A stretch of DNA of 64,000 bases, from NCBI GenBank assembly GCA_039602395.1, contig JBCNJP010000006.1:49343787-49407786 (forward strand), read 5' to 3'. A program made the position numbers and the translations under genes. This stretch comes from Deinandra increscens subsp. villosa (Eukaryota; Streptophyta; Magnoliopsida; Asterales; Asteraceae). Numbering within the stretch: position 1 is the first letter of the stretch; the number at the start of each line of letters is the position of its first letter. Below, piece by piece: positions 53,560 through 64,000 of this stretch. The notes below the pieces were generated by a model, which worked only from the letters and a program-made list of their open reading frames with translations, made no database searches and had not been told where the DNA came from.

Positions 53560-55032
53560 AAAATCTTTTAGGAGGTCCATAATTTTTTTTACGTAGTCTC
53601 TATTTTTTTAGTTTCATCAAAACATACATAAAAAATTGGTCCGGATCGGTTGGTCACATAAGACAAACAAGACACAATAATAAAATAAATACCGTCACTC
53701 AAATAAATAATATAGAAAAATAAGGATGATGCAAAAAATCAATAAAAAATATCATAGAAGAAATGAGGTTGATTACATTTTTCTTTCGAATAGAGTATAA
53801 TTGTTAATGTATTGATAATTAATTTGTAGATTACATTTAGATTGGGCTATTAGATACTTAGGTTTGGGATTATACTTACTAATGTTTTAGTTTATTGGTC
53901 TGGGTGCTGTCAGGGCTATTAGCCAATTCAGATTTGAACTAAAAAAATATATAAAATGTAGCAAGTAGAGCTTGAACTCGGTCAGTAAAAAGAAAGAAAG
54001 GCACAAACAGGATTTTGAAAAACCATTGGGACAAAAGTGTTAACTAGTTATATTTTATCCAGAACTTATTTAATGATTCCCCATCACATAAGAAAATACT
54101 TGAAAACCGTTCATATAACTTGCACTTCGTGTACGAGGTTGAGGGAGTCCACGGGAACCCCCTGGGCCTATGACAAGTTCGTCCCTGGGTGTGACAACAT
54201 TAGAATTATAAATCAAACGCTAAATCAGTAAGCCTGGGACATAAAATTATAGCACATGAATGTATCTGTTACACCATCAACTCCCAAGCTAAATTCGTTG
54301 CTCTTCGATAAAAGTAAAGATAAAAATGATAAAAAACCAAAAAGATACTATGCAACATTTCAACCACCAAAAATCGCCACATAACTCAATCAAAAATCAG
54401 TTACTATTCATAAAATCTTCATTTTGTATATAGTGTACTGATTTAGTTCTTGTATACGTAAAATGGCCTCTTGCTATTTTTAATGATATACCTAGCTGTT
54501 TAAAAGGTAAAATTAAGAATCTATAAATACTATATATACATTTTGAAGTTGGTATTAATAGTAAACAATGAGTTAATAGGATTTCGTCTTCTTTAGCGGG
54601 ATTGGTGGTGTACTATGAATTGTTGTGTAACATAAATTTAGGTCCTACTCGATACTTTAAGCGTCTTGCTTCCAATGAAAATGTTGCTACACAATCTTTG
54701 TATCTCCATTTTTCTTACAATGTGTTCTAGCAATGCAACTATTTTCTGTACTCGATCTACACGACTACACTTGCGGCAAGGCGTGGGTATTTCACCTATT
54801 ACTTACAATAAAAAAAGCAAGAGGATAGCTACACTACCCAACTGCTATTGGGCCACTTGATGAACCTTAGTGGGTGTCATGTGGCGGTATAATTGTTTAA
54901 TAAATCCAAATGCAACGAAATTAGCATATGAGTTAATGATGCCATAAGTTGAGTCGTGTAACATAAATTTTAGATCCTAAACGCAATATTTAAAGCGCTT
55001 GACTTTTAAGTTTAACGCCATTACCTTGACTT
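53560..55032. other. AT-rich stretch without recognised features
   Basis: No gene, LTR or RNA feature recognised. Two diverged copies of a short block (GTGTAACATAAATTT...GATCCTA...TTTAAGCG...CTTG) lie at about 54625-54675 and 54955-55010. It may be element D interior or true intergenic DNA. Confidence 0.5.
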
Positions 55033-55134
55033 TTGATATTTTTTTGTTTTCTTTTTTATTTTGAATCGTGTTTTCATAAAAACAAGCCCGCCAAGCAAGC
55101 CGCTAGGCGGGCAAACAAAACAACTACGAAACAA

Positions 55135-57716
55135 TTACATACGAAAACGACACCAATCTTCCCACGACACCTCCCACGACTTGGCTCTATTGACCGCCCA
55201 AAGAAAACTTAAACATTTGACCTCATTACACACATGACTCAACGACAGACTTTTATTATTGAACATAACCTCATTACGTTCCTTCCAAATAGACAAACAA
55301 GCAGTGTAGATGATAACTTGAACCACCTCTCTTTTTTTCTTCTCCAAAATCACAACTTCCGCCAGCGAGACAAGATCTTTCACCAGGAAGAGAATAAAAC
55401 AGGGAAGGTTACACCACCTCGAAATAAAGCTCCAAATGTTAGACGAGAAAGAGCATCCCGTGAACAAATGCATGACCAACTCTTCCGCTACGCCACAAAA
55501 CGAACATAGAGAGGAAAGAATAGGAAATGCCTTTTAATCAACTCTTCCTTGGTAGCCATCCTTCCACGAAGAGCCCTCCACAACATGATGTTCACCTTGG
55601 CCGGGACTAGTTTGTTCCATTGCAACACATAACTACCAGAGGAACTAGAATTAGGACAAATCAACTTCTCCAAAGAATTAATCGAGAAAACTCCAGTGGA
55701 GTCACCAAGCCACTAGACCATATCACCACGATAGTCCATTAGAGCCTCCAAATTGACATTTAATTCACATAAGGAAGCTTCAATTTTTGTCAGATTGTTC
55801 CAAACACCGGGCAGTCCTCTCCCACAAGGAATAAACTTGATCCTCCCTCTAATTCAATGGATAGAATCAATCATTTTGCGCCATAGTTTATCTGGTTCAG
55901 CATGGTAGCGCCAAAACCATTTAGTCTAAAAAGCACATATTAGAGATATCGAACGGGACCAAACCGAGCCCCCTTCCCCTTTTGGCTTACAAACTTCAGC
56001 GCGGCTAACCCAATGAATACTTCTCTTACCCAAATTGCCACTCCATAGGAAGTTAAATCTGATTTTTTTCAAAGACTCCAAAACCCGGGCCGACGCTCTA
56101 TAAAGAGAAAAGTAATACATAGGAAGGCTCTCAAGCATAGCCTTGATGAGGACCAAACGACCACCAAAAGACAAATGTCTAGCCTTCCACTTCGACAAAC
56201 GAGACTCAAAAGCTTCCACAACCGGTTTCCACAAAACAATCCGATTCATATTGGCTCCAACGAATATCCCCAAGTATTTGAAAGGGAGATCCCGTTTCTT
56301 ACAACAAAGAATTTTAGCAAAATCTTCATATTCTTGATCCCCCCACATTTAGGCCATATAAACAACATTTCTTACGATTAATTTCAGCCTCGAAGCAAGA
56401 CCAAAGCATCTAAGCATGCGACTAAGATTAAGAATATTGGCCTTAGACCATTGACCCAAAACTATGGCATCATCCGCAAAAAAAGGTATGGGACAAGGTC
56501 AGGTCGGCATTGGGAAGGGAAATGCCATGAAAATTCCTAAAGACAACGCTTTATTCCACATCCAATGAAACGCCTCCATCGCAATGAGGAAAAGATAAGG
56601 GGAGAGAGGGTCGCCTTGGCGAACGCCCCGATAGCATTGGAACTCCCACGATGGGGAGCCATTGACGAGAACCGACGTGTGAGACGTGACTAAAATTATC
56701 AAAACCCAAGATCTCCATTTCTTCGGGAATCCCATTTGCTCAAGGATAGAAACCAAGAAGTCCCAATCCAAAGTGTCATACGTCTTCTCAAAATCGATTT
56801 TGAACAAGAACGAAGGACACTTGTACTTCTTGATCCACGACACCACCTCATTAATAATCAACACCCCATCCAAGATGTTCCTCTTGGAAACAAAAGCCAT
56901 TTGAGGTTTCGAGATCACCGAACAATTACTACTTTTAACCTATTAGCAAGGACTTTTGACACAATCTTCAAAATGCAACCCACGAGGCTAATGGGTCTAA
57001 AGTCATTGAAAGATTTGGGGTCCTTAACTTTAGCGATGAGATGAATAAAGGCAGCCCCACAACCCTTCCCCACCGAACCAGACTCATGGAAGTGATTCAA
57101 AATGGCAACAAAATCATCCTCAAATAAGCTCCAAATTTTTTTAAAGAAGGCAAAAATTAATCCGTCAGGGCCCGGGGCCTTCTCGATGTCGCAAGACCAC
57201 GCAGCATACTTGATCACACAAGAGGAGAAGAGAGCAATAAGAAAATCACCATCCACATCAGAAATACGATTAATCCCCTGGCAAGACATTTTAGGCTTCC
57301 ACCCCGATCTCCGACCGAACTTATCTCTAAAAAACCTTCCAGGCTTCCGTATTGATCGCCTTAGGGTCAGAGATCCAAACCCCATAAACCATTAGACCAC
57401 TGATTCCGGACGAAGCAAGATAATAATTCACCAACTTATGGAAAAAGGCAGAGTTTTCGTCACCTTCAATGGCCCATTTAACACGGGCCTTTTGCCTAAT
57501 ATCCTCACCTCTTCTAGCTTCAATCTTCAAAATACGCTTCTTAGCATCGGCCAATTCATCCAGATCAGATTGGACCATCAAGTTAGACTCGGCAAGCAAA
57601 TCAAAATAGTTGCATTTCTCAGTCAAAACACGACATTCAGCAACCTCTGCCTCTCTAACTTTAGCTATCCACCTTTTGATACAACCTTTGATTTTTTTTT
57701 TTAACTTCGCGAGCAT
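55135..57716 (-). pseudogene. LINE (minus) ORF2: reverse transcriptase and RVT zinc-binding domain
   Basis: Linker with IRQKARVKWAIEGDENSAFFHKLV (57490-57430); RT KAPGPDGLIFAFFKK, FNDFRPISLVGCILKIVSKVLANRL (57170-56935), then in another frame MAFVSKRNILDGVLIINEV, FKIDFEKTYDTLDWDFL and YRGVRQGDPLSPYLFLIAMEA (56900-56560). The catalytic F-A-D-D region near 56470 is broken. RT thumb KYLGIFVGANMN and ESRLSKWKARHLSFGGRLVLIKAML follow (56285-56110). C-terminal RVT zinc-binding part: KLVPAKVNIMLWRALRGRMATKEEL, HLFTGCSFSSNIWSFI, ending SWEDWCRFRM. Frames change at least four times. RT would copy LINE RNA at the target site. Confidence 0.87.
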
Positions 57717-58546
57717 CCTACAATCCGGATGCTATGCCCAACGTCCATAACAAAGCCTTCCTTCACAACACTCTCAAACTCCGGGAACTTCAACCACAAG
57801 GAGAAAAAGCGGAACAGAATCGGGCCAATGTGTAGAGAAGAGAGCTTCAAGATGATAGGGCTATGGTCAGACCATAACCTATTCAAATTACGCAAAATCG
57901 CCTCCGGCCATCTGCTAAAAACCTTATCACAGACGAGAAACTGATCCAACTTGCTAAAGCTTTTACCGTTAGGCTGCGCATAAGTAAACTTAAGATCCCC
58001 TGCCCGATATTCAAACAAATTCCCTTTACGAATGAATTCGTTGAAAGCATATGCACCAGATTTCTTAAATTCAGAATGCAATGGTTCATCGAGCTCTCTA
58101 ACTTCATTAAAATTCCCTCCTAGCACCCACAAACCATCCATCGCCTCCATCCAAAACAAAAGATTAGCCCACATCTGCTTCTTAGAGTTCAGATCTTGGG
58201 CAAAATACACATTTACGATGTTGAAAACTTCATTAATTCCGGCAACCCTCCCAGAAACAATTAAAATATTATCGCATTTGACGGACTTAAGGAACATAAA
58301 AACTCTAGGATCCCAGAAGCTGGCCAAACCCCCGGACTGACCAATAGCACCCACCCAATCGATCTCAACACCAGGCCAACCCCAGAATTTAGTCCCCGGA
58401 ATTCTAGAACCCATCTGTGTCAAAGTCTCCTGGACACACAGAAAAGAGATACGTTTACCTGAGACCAATTGATTGATCCAACAGATTTTGTTCAAATCCC
58501 TAAGCCCACGGATATTAATCGACATGAGATCCATCCAATTAAACAT
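57701..58546 (-). pseudogene. LINE (minus) ORF2: apurinic/apyrimidinic-type endonuclease
   Basis: 281-codon open frame. Motifs: SINIRGLRDLNKICWINQL (SxNxRG), FLCVQETL (catalytic Glu), GGLASFWDPRVF, VFNIVNVYFA, LWVLGGNFNEVRE (normally GDFN, so the Asp is Gly), FTYAQPNGKSFSKLDQFLV and LWSDHSPIIL (SDH). The domain would nick target DNA. The altered GDFN box suggests loss of function. The frame ends in the linker at 57701. Confidence 0.85.
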
Positions 58547-59233
58547 CTTCCTCCAAAATCACGGCTCGGACCGCCTCCTCACCGCCCTCCATCTGAAAGA
58601 CAACACAGGAAGCAATCTGGATAGACTGCAAAACTTCATCCACCAATTCAATATCCCTCTGATCTTGCAAAGAAACGAACATCGGATCCGCTGGAATACC
58701 CGGCCTAAAAACACCGAAGTCCTCCGCCACATCAAGCGATGAAAACCCCCTTCCTCTTTTCTTGACTTTCTTCGAAGAAGCACCCCTCACGTGTCTAGGC
58801 CCAAGATCTTTATTTAAAGTGGCATGTAGGGAAATTAAAATCGGGAACATGAAATTGTTTAATTTTCTTATCCGGCCTAAGCCCCACTTCCCCTGGCCCA
58901 GATTGAGGTCCAACAGGCCCACAAGAGACCTCCCCAGCCTTCCTCTTGCACGGAACGACATCCTCAACAAAAGTAAATGTGGGGCCACTCTTGGGAACAT
59001 TCGAATCCACATAAGGCGGCAGAATGGTCACCTCGTTATTCTCCCCATGTGCAACAGAAACATATCCCTGCGTCTCAACCTCGGGACCCAACAACGTCGG
59101 AACCATATTGGACAGTTCAACTGCCTTGTTCATGCCGTGGCAGACATCGAGACACCCACAACCTCCCGGTCCACACCCAAGTGATCATCGGACTTCCCTT
59201 CATCACCGCCAGCCTCCTCCGAGCCCCGATCAC
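58539..59233 (-). pseudogene. LINE (minus) ORF1, C-terminal part
   Basis: Parts in different frames: ELSNMVPTLLGPEVETQGYVSVAHG and VPCKRKAGEVSCGPVG...LRPDKKIKQFHVPDFNFP (59133-58810), then ASSKKVKKRGRGFSSLDVAEDFGVF to ILEEDV (about 58790-58539). These resemble the hydrophilic tail of plant LINE ORF1 proteins, RNA-binding partners of ORF2. The N-terminal RNA-binding domain is missing, either truncated at the junction or lost. Confidence 0.6.
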
Positions 59234-59249
59234 TACAAACAATTGAGTC

Positions 59250-59829
59250 TAAGGAAAAAAAAGATCTGAGGCAAAAAGCCAAGGTCCGATGGGCTATTGA
59301 GGGGGACGAAAACACATCGTTTTTTCATGGAATGATGCGTTCTAAACAGGCCTCGGGTAGGATCAACGGGCTGGAGATTGATAACTCTTGGGTGTCGGAC
59401 CCTGGTTTGATAAAAAATGAAGTTTGGAGCTTTTTTAACAACAAGTTTTCTAAGGATTCTTTCTCAAGGCCCTCGATGGAGTGTAGGGGTCTGAAGCAGC
59501 TCTCGGTTTTGGAGGCTGATAGCCTGGTCAGGCCCTTCTCTAAAGAAGAGATCAAACAAGCGGTGTGGATGTGTGGTGGAGATAAAGCCCCGGGACCGGA
59601 CGGGTTCAACTTCGATTTCATTAAATTCTTTTGGCACTTGTTGGAAGCTGATTTTGTGAAAGTGATGAATGAATTCTTTGTGGACGGAACCATTGGTGGT
59701 GGGTGTGGATCTGCTTTTATCTGTTTGATCCCAAAAGTGCCGGACCCGACCCATTGGTGGTGGGTGTGGATCTGCTTTTATCTGTTTGATCCCAAAAGTG
59801 CCGGACCCGACCCGTTTGAACGATTTTAG
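59250..59829 (+). pseudogene. LINE (plus) ORF2, 5' fragment broken by a 61-bp duplication
   Basis: Open frame with WAIEGDENTSFFHGMM, LEIDNSWVSDPGLIKNEVW and DKAPGPDGFNFDFIKFFW, then GSAFICLIPKVPDPT. A 61-bp segment (59690-59750) is then repeated in tandem (59751-59811), shifting the frame; the correct RT frame resumes at 59786. Without the repeat this would be one frame with the next entry. Confidence 0.85.
59690..59811 (+). repeat. 61-bp tandem duplication in LINE RT
   Basis: Two perfect copies run from CCATTGGTGGTGGGTG to GTGCCGGACCCGAC. The length is not a multiple of three. The perfect identity shows it is recent or an assembly artefact. Confidence 0.9.
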
Positions 59830-61693
59830 GCCGATTTCCTTAATGGGGTGCATCGCCAAGGTCATATCTAAAGTTCTTGCTAACCGGATGAAGGTGGTCA
59901 TGGATTCGGTTATTTCGGAGACCCAAATGGCCTTCGTGGCCAATAGAAATATAGTGGATGGTCCGTTAATTGTCAACGAGCTCTTGTCATGGTTAAAGAA
60001 GTGTAAAATGGAGGCGATGTTTTTTAAGATTGATTTTAATAAAGCATACGATTCATTAGATTGGGGGTTTTTGTTGTCTATTATGGAGCAAATGAAATTC
60101 CCGGTGCTATGGAGGAAATGGGTATGGGGGGTTCTTGTTGCTTCAAAGGCGTCGGTGATTATCAACGGGTCTCCAACGAAGGAATTTACTTGCTTTAAAG
60201 GCGTTAGACAAGGAGACCCGTTGTCCCCGTATCTCTTTATTGTTGCCATGGAAGCCTTACATTGGATGATGGCCAAGGCTAGTGACATGGGGATCTTTCA
60301 CGGGATTGCTACTCCAAACCATGGGCCAATCATATCTCATCTTTTATTCGCAGACGATGCTATTGTTGTTGGTAAATGGACAGGGGCTAACTTCTGGAAT
60401 CTTAGGAGGTTATTGTGGTGCTTCTTTTTGGCCTCGGGTCTCCACGTGAATTTGAGTAAATGTGGTCTGTTTGGTGTTAACGTTAGCTTGGAGGAAAGAC
60501 TGAGGTGGGCCGGTTTTTTGGGTTGTGAGTCCTGTGAGTTTCCATTTGATTATCTTGGGTTAGTGGTTGGGGCTAACATGAATTTGAAAAAACATTGGAG
60601 GAGGGTGGAGGAGACATTTCAATCAAGGCTTTCGGGGTGGAAAGCTAAAAATCTGTCCATCGGTGGGAGGTTGACTCTTATTAGAGCTGTGTTGGACTGT
60701 TTGCCTACGTACTATTTCTCGTTGTATCGGGCTCCCAAAAAGGTGCTCAACGCTTTGGAAAAAATCAGGATCCGGTTCTTGTGGGGTGGCGATGAGGAAC
60801 ACTCCAAAATTCATTGGGTTGCTCGTGATCAGATTATGAAACCGATCAAGGACGGGGGTTTGGGTTTGGTTCCGTTGGCTACCTCTAATGTGTGTCTGCT
60901 AGCTAAATGGTCGTGGCGGTTTGTGACTGAACAGAACCGGTTATGGAGGAGAGTTGTCGCTTGCATTCACGGGGATAGGGCTTGCAACCTCACTGTTCCT
61001 AGAAGCCCTAGTCTGCCCGGTGTTTGGAAGGCGATCATGCGGTTCAAGTCGGATCTCATGGAGCTCAATGTAGATATAAACAACTTCATGGTGGCTGGTA
61101 CGGGAGGTTGGAGATGGGATGGCAGCTCGGCAGGGGAATTCTCGGTCAGCAGCCTTAAGCAGATCGTTTTTGCGGCTAATTCCGGGAACGGTGGTGTGCT
61201 TTTTGAGTGGTGCAAAGCTGTACCGATTAAGGTCAATGTGTTTGCCTGGAGAGCGGTCCTTGGAAGGCTGCCAACTGCCGATGCTCTTGCCCGGCGTAAT
61301 ATTCAGGTGGGTCAAGGTCTTTGCCCGTTTTGTAAGCATGTGGAGGAAAGCGTGGATCACATCTTCACGGGTTGTGCATTCTCGGACCAGGTTTGGTGTG
61401 TGGTTAGGCAATGGTGTAATCTGCCTTCCATGCCCTTTTTTTCGATTAAGGATATTTTGGTGAATGAGACTAACAGGAACAGCAATTCAAGGAAGGAAAG
61501 TTCGGTTAAAGCTGTCTGTTTTACAGCTTGTTGGTGCTTGTGGTGGGCTAGAAATGAGGCGGTGTTCAAGGGGAAGGAGGCTTCGCTTTCGTTTCTTATT
61601 ACGGAAATTAAATCTTGGAGTTTTTTGTGGGTGAGCAATAGATGTAAAGGGTGGGGTTTATCTTGGAGTGATTGGGTTAGTTTCAAAATGTAA
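59786..61693 (+). CDS. LINE (plus) ORF2, RT to C-terminus (635 codons open)
   Basis: Long intact part of LINE ORF2. RT: LNDFRPISLMGCIAKVISKVLANRMK, MAFVANRNIVDGPLIVNELL, FFKIDFNKAYDSLDWGFL, FKGVRQGDPLSPYLFIVAMEAL, LLFADDAIVVG with intact F-A-D-D (about 60345-60360), SGLHVNLSKCGLFGV, PFDYLGLVVGANM. C-terminal zinc-binding domain: FEWCKAVPIKVNVFAWRAVLGRLPT, CPFCKHVEESVDHIFTGCAF with Cys/His residues, ending WSDWVSFKM. The ATG at 59786 lies within the domain, so this is not the native start. Without endonuclease it is not autonomous. Confidence 0.88.
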   Translation: MIPKVPDPTRLNDFRPISLMGCIAKVISKVLANRMKVVMDSVISETQMAFVANRNIVDGPLIVNELLSWLKKCKMEAMFFKIDFNKAYDSLDWGFLLSIMEQMKFPVLWRKWVWGVLVASKASVIINGSPTKEFTCFKGVRQGDPLSPYLFIVAMEALHWMMAKASDMGIFHGIATPNHGPIISHLLFADDAIVVGKWTGANFWNLRRLLWCFFLASGLHVNLSKCGLFGVNVSLEERLRWAGFLGCESCEFPFDYLGLVVGANMNLKKHWRRVEETFQSRLSGWKAKNLSIGGRLTLIRAVLDCLPTYYFSLYRAPKKVLNALEKIRIRFLWGGDEEHSKIHWVARDQIMKPIKDGGLGLVPLATSNVCLLAKWSWRFVTEQNRLWRRVVACIHGDRACNLTVPRSPSLPGVWKAIMRFKSDLMELNVDINNFMVAGTGGWRWDGSSAGEFSVSSLKQIVFAANSGNGGVLFEWCKAVPIKVNVFAWRAVLGRLPTADALARRNIQVGQGLCPFCKHVEESVDHIFTGCAFSDQVWCVVRQWCNLPSMPFFSIKDILVNETNRNSNSRKESSVKAVCFTACWCLWWARNEAVFKGKEASLSFLITEIKSWSFLWVSNRCKGWGLSWSDWVSFKM

Positions 61694-61792
61694 TCTCCTT
61701 TCTTTGTTCTTCGGGGGGCCTCAGTTTCTTGCTGTGGTCTTCCCTTTTGTTCTATTTTAATTGCTGTTCCAAAAAAACTAAGCCACCATCGG

Positions 61793-63715
61793 TGTCACAC
61801 CCCGGTCAACGGTTTCGGGTGTGAGCGAGAATGGAATCATAGTCGAGGATACATAGAACACTTAATAATTTAAAAACCTCATAAAACATTAATTCATTTC
61901 ATTGCAGCGGAAAGGGGTAGTGGAAACATTAATGTCTTATAATTTAAAAACATAAGTCTTAAATGATTATTAAAAGCATAAAACGGTTAAGTTGGATAGT
62001 CGGGACTATGACTCCAAGGACAGGTCCGATAGCGTTTGTAAGCCCCATTTGCATGTCTTCAAGAAAGTCTCGTCAATTACCTAAGAAATCATGAACATAA
62101 AACGGGTCAACATAAAGTTGGTGAGGTTCACAGGTTTAGGACTCGATAGTTAAACAGTTGTAAACAGTTGTAAAACAGTTTCGGTATACTTAAATATTAT
62201 CAGGGTTTATTGTTGTGGTTGTATGATCTCACCTGAACCTTGATTTCAAATACTAACGGTTTACCCGCCCGGCATCTCTTGCCCAGAGATGTTAAACAGT
62301 GCAGAATAACTGACGTGTACCCCCAGACAATCCGGAGTCAGAACTGGAGCTACCAGTTAGGGTAGGGTTGTCAACCCAAATAGATCTATTCACTAGCTAT
62401 CGTTTCGTACAGAACTAATTGAAATCAATTAATGATGGGATTTCGGTTGTACAAACGTTTATAACGATAATGTACCAAGTTGGGCAATCAGTAAGAGAAC
62501 AAGTAGTCATACGGCTAACAAGTAAACCATAATATTAAGTAAAAAGCATTTAATCAGTTTTCATGATTTCTCCCCCAAGTATAAAACCGTTAAAAGGAAA
62601 AGGGGCCGTGAAACTCACAGTTTTAGCAGATAATCAGAATTTAAGCAGCGAAGGACGGTAGCACGTAACGTCCTAAATAATTAAATAACATATGCATAAG
62701 GTCTATGATCATTTGAGTAACATAAGTCACCCAAGTGACACCGGTCAAGTCTTGACAATTTAGGTCCGTTTGTATCATTGAAAACTCGTTAACTTGTATT
62801 TATTTATTAAATACATTTATGGTTATTTATATTTATGTCCTATAAATATAAACAAATGATCATTTGCAATAATTCAACCAAGTCTGGAACATTGAGTAAA
62901 AAGAAATAATAATGTTTATTATTATTTTCACAGGTTCGAATAATTATTTTAATTAAATAAATACTTATTCGATTTGTTAATCTTGCAAGTTATAATTATT
63001 TTAAATAATTACGATTAACAATTATTTGGTGAATAAAACAAGGTTTAAGTCTTTTGTAAATAATTATTTGTCAAAAATAATTATTAACGTTTGTTTTATT
63101 TATAAAACATAAATTTTTAAGGAAAACATTTAAGGTTTTAAACGTTTACTCATTTTCAAAGGTAAGTTAATATTTCAAGTTCATGAAATATTCTAATAGA
63201 AAACGTTGATAAGAACATTTATGACGACGCTTGGATTTATAACAGTTGGTTTATAAAACTTGACTTTTATTTAAAATCTCCAACGAACGTTGGTTCATTT
63301 TTGTATACTTTGTTTTTATCAAAGTAACATTAAAAGTCCTTGTAGGTATTTTTAAACCAATGATTTGTCTTGGTTTATTTTTATAAAAATCCTTTATGAA
63401 AACATTTATTTTCATATGTAATCTTTTTATAAAAATGTCCTTTTCTAGCAAGTTTCAAGAAAGGTTAAAACTTGTAATAAATCCAAGTATTTATGTCAAA
63501 TTAATCATTTGACATAAATTTCATTCTTATCAAATCTAGCATTTATTTTTATTCTTTTTGTCCAATCATTTAATCATTTGAAACACATTAAATATGTCAC
63601 TTGACTTATTTTAAGAAGTATATTCTTTTTGTTTTAGTCATAGGTTACATATGTAACTTTTTATTTAGTTTACTTGATTCTTGTAAGTCCATTTAATCAT
63701 GTTTATCATTTTTAT
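61793..63715 (-). repeat. Long Tekay-type LTR, partial (element H), minus orientation
   Basis: Starts TGTCACACCCCGGTCAACGG. It follows the landmark order of element A and B LTRs in inverse orientation: TTCATTGCAGCGGAA (61900), GTGAGGTTCACAGGTTTA (62120), GGGTTGTCAACCC (62365), CTAGCTATCG (62393) and GGGGCCGTGAAACTCAC (62605). It is then strongly AT-rich with many ATTATTT runs (62780-63715). Cut by the N gap. No gene. Confidence 0.7.
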
Positions 63716-64000
63716 NNNNNNNNNNNNNNNNNNNNNNNNNNNNNNNNNNNNNNNNNNNNNNNNNNNNNNNNNNNNNNNNNNNNNNNNNNNNNNNNNNNNN
63801 NNNNNNNNNNNNNNNNNNNNNNNNNNNNNNNNNNNNNNNNNNNNNNNNNNNNNNNNNNNNNNNNNNNNNNNNNNNNNNNNNNNNNNNNNNNNNNNNNNNN
63901 NNNNNNNNNNNNNNNNNNNNNNNNNNNNNNNNNNNNNNNNNNNNNNNNNNNNNNNNNNNNNNNNNNNNNNNNNNNNNNNNNNNNNNNNNNNNNNNNNNNN
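63716..64000. other. Assembly gap (N run)
   Basis: All bases are N to the end of the window, so the rest of element H cannot be read. Confidence 1.

Larger units (their letters stand above)
55033..59240 (-). mobile_element. L1-type LINE, minus strand, decayed
   Basis: Reads from the end of ORF1 (59233) through ORF2 endonuclease, RT and the zinc-binding C-terminus (stop at 55135). Then comes a short 3' region with GCCCGCCTAGCGGCTTGC and an A-rich tail (minus strand, about 55066-55035). ORF2 starts ATGTTTAATTGG at 58546 and overlaps the ORF1 stop by 8 bases. Many frameshifts show age. The 5' side is joined to the plus-strand LINE at about 59240. Confidence 0.85.
59241..61780 (+). mobile_element. 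L1-type LINE, plus strand, 5'-truncated
   Basis: Begins inside the ORF2 linker (LRQKAKVRWAIEGDENTSFFHGMM), lacks ORF1 and endonuclease, and ends after the stop at 61691-61693 with a short 3' region (CTTCGGGGGGCCTCAG to CCAAAAAAAC, about 61780). 5' truncation is usual for LINEs. Protein comparison with the minus-strand LINE shows the same clade but clearly different sequence, so these are separate insertions. Confidence 0.85.

Overview
This window is repeat-dense nuclear DNA from a flowering plant. The mix of Tekay-type Ty3/Gypsy elements with multi-kilobase LTRs, SIRE-type Copia elements with long extra ORFs, a Tat-lineage element with an antisense gene, and L1-type LINEs suggests a eudicot, most likely Asteraceae (inferred from family resemblance; no search was run). 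I see no ordinary host gene. Almost everything is transposable element, and the interest lies in how the elements are nested.

Layout. (1) 1-251: 3' end of a Tat-type LTR. (2) 252-52172: element A, a decayed Tekay-like Ty3/Gypsy element on the plus strand. Its gag is interrupted by a 405-bp TRIM (1102-1506), its pol has many frameshifts, and its 3' LTR starts at 5383, carries a 306-bp Mutator-type MITE (7804-8109) and resumes after a huge insertion at 50779-52172. (3) That insertion is element B (8550-50778, minus strand), with LTRs of about 2.8-3.6 kb and a 5.2-kb interior in which I find no retroelement protein. (4) B's left LTR is split twice. Element E (9465-29510, minus, TSD GTTTC) is a gag-only SIRE-type Copia element. 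Element C (29884-40449, plus, TSD ATCAT) is a young Tat-lineage Ty3/Gypsy element. (5) E's left LTR is itself split by element F (9520-23669, minus, TSD ATAAA), a near-complete SIRE-type Copia element with gag, pol and a long ORF in the env position. (6) F carries a solo LTR, G (10991-11357, TSD TGGAG), and a 1179-bp Pack-MULE-like element (14843-16021, 9-bp TSD). The right flank of A appears to be the remainder of a still older LTR (52173-53559), so up to six insertion layers are visible.

Right of the nest, 53560-55032 shows nothing recognisable. It is followed by two L1-type LINEs placed head to head, minus strand (55033-59240) and plus strand, 5'-truncated (59241-61780). Then comes the start of another long LTR (61793 onward), cut by an N gap from 63716.

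The most notable items are these. A four-exon antisense gene in C has three short GT-AG introns whose phases all match and an uninterrupted 519-codon frame. Three consecutive stem-loops in the 3' noncoding part of E have unrelated stems but a conserved core. Each of the three SIRE-type LTRs has its own palindromic motif island just upstream of its TATA box. Family-signature words are dispersed through LTR and coding sequence of F and C. A UAG between protease and reverse transcriptase in C lies in a readthrough-like context. The order of insertion, read from nesting, is A, then B, then E and C, then F, then G and the Pack-MULE.
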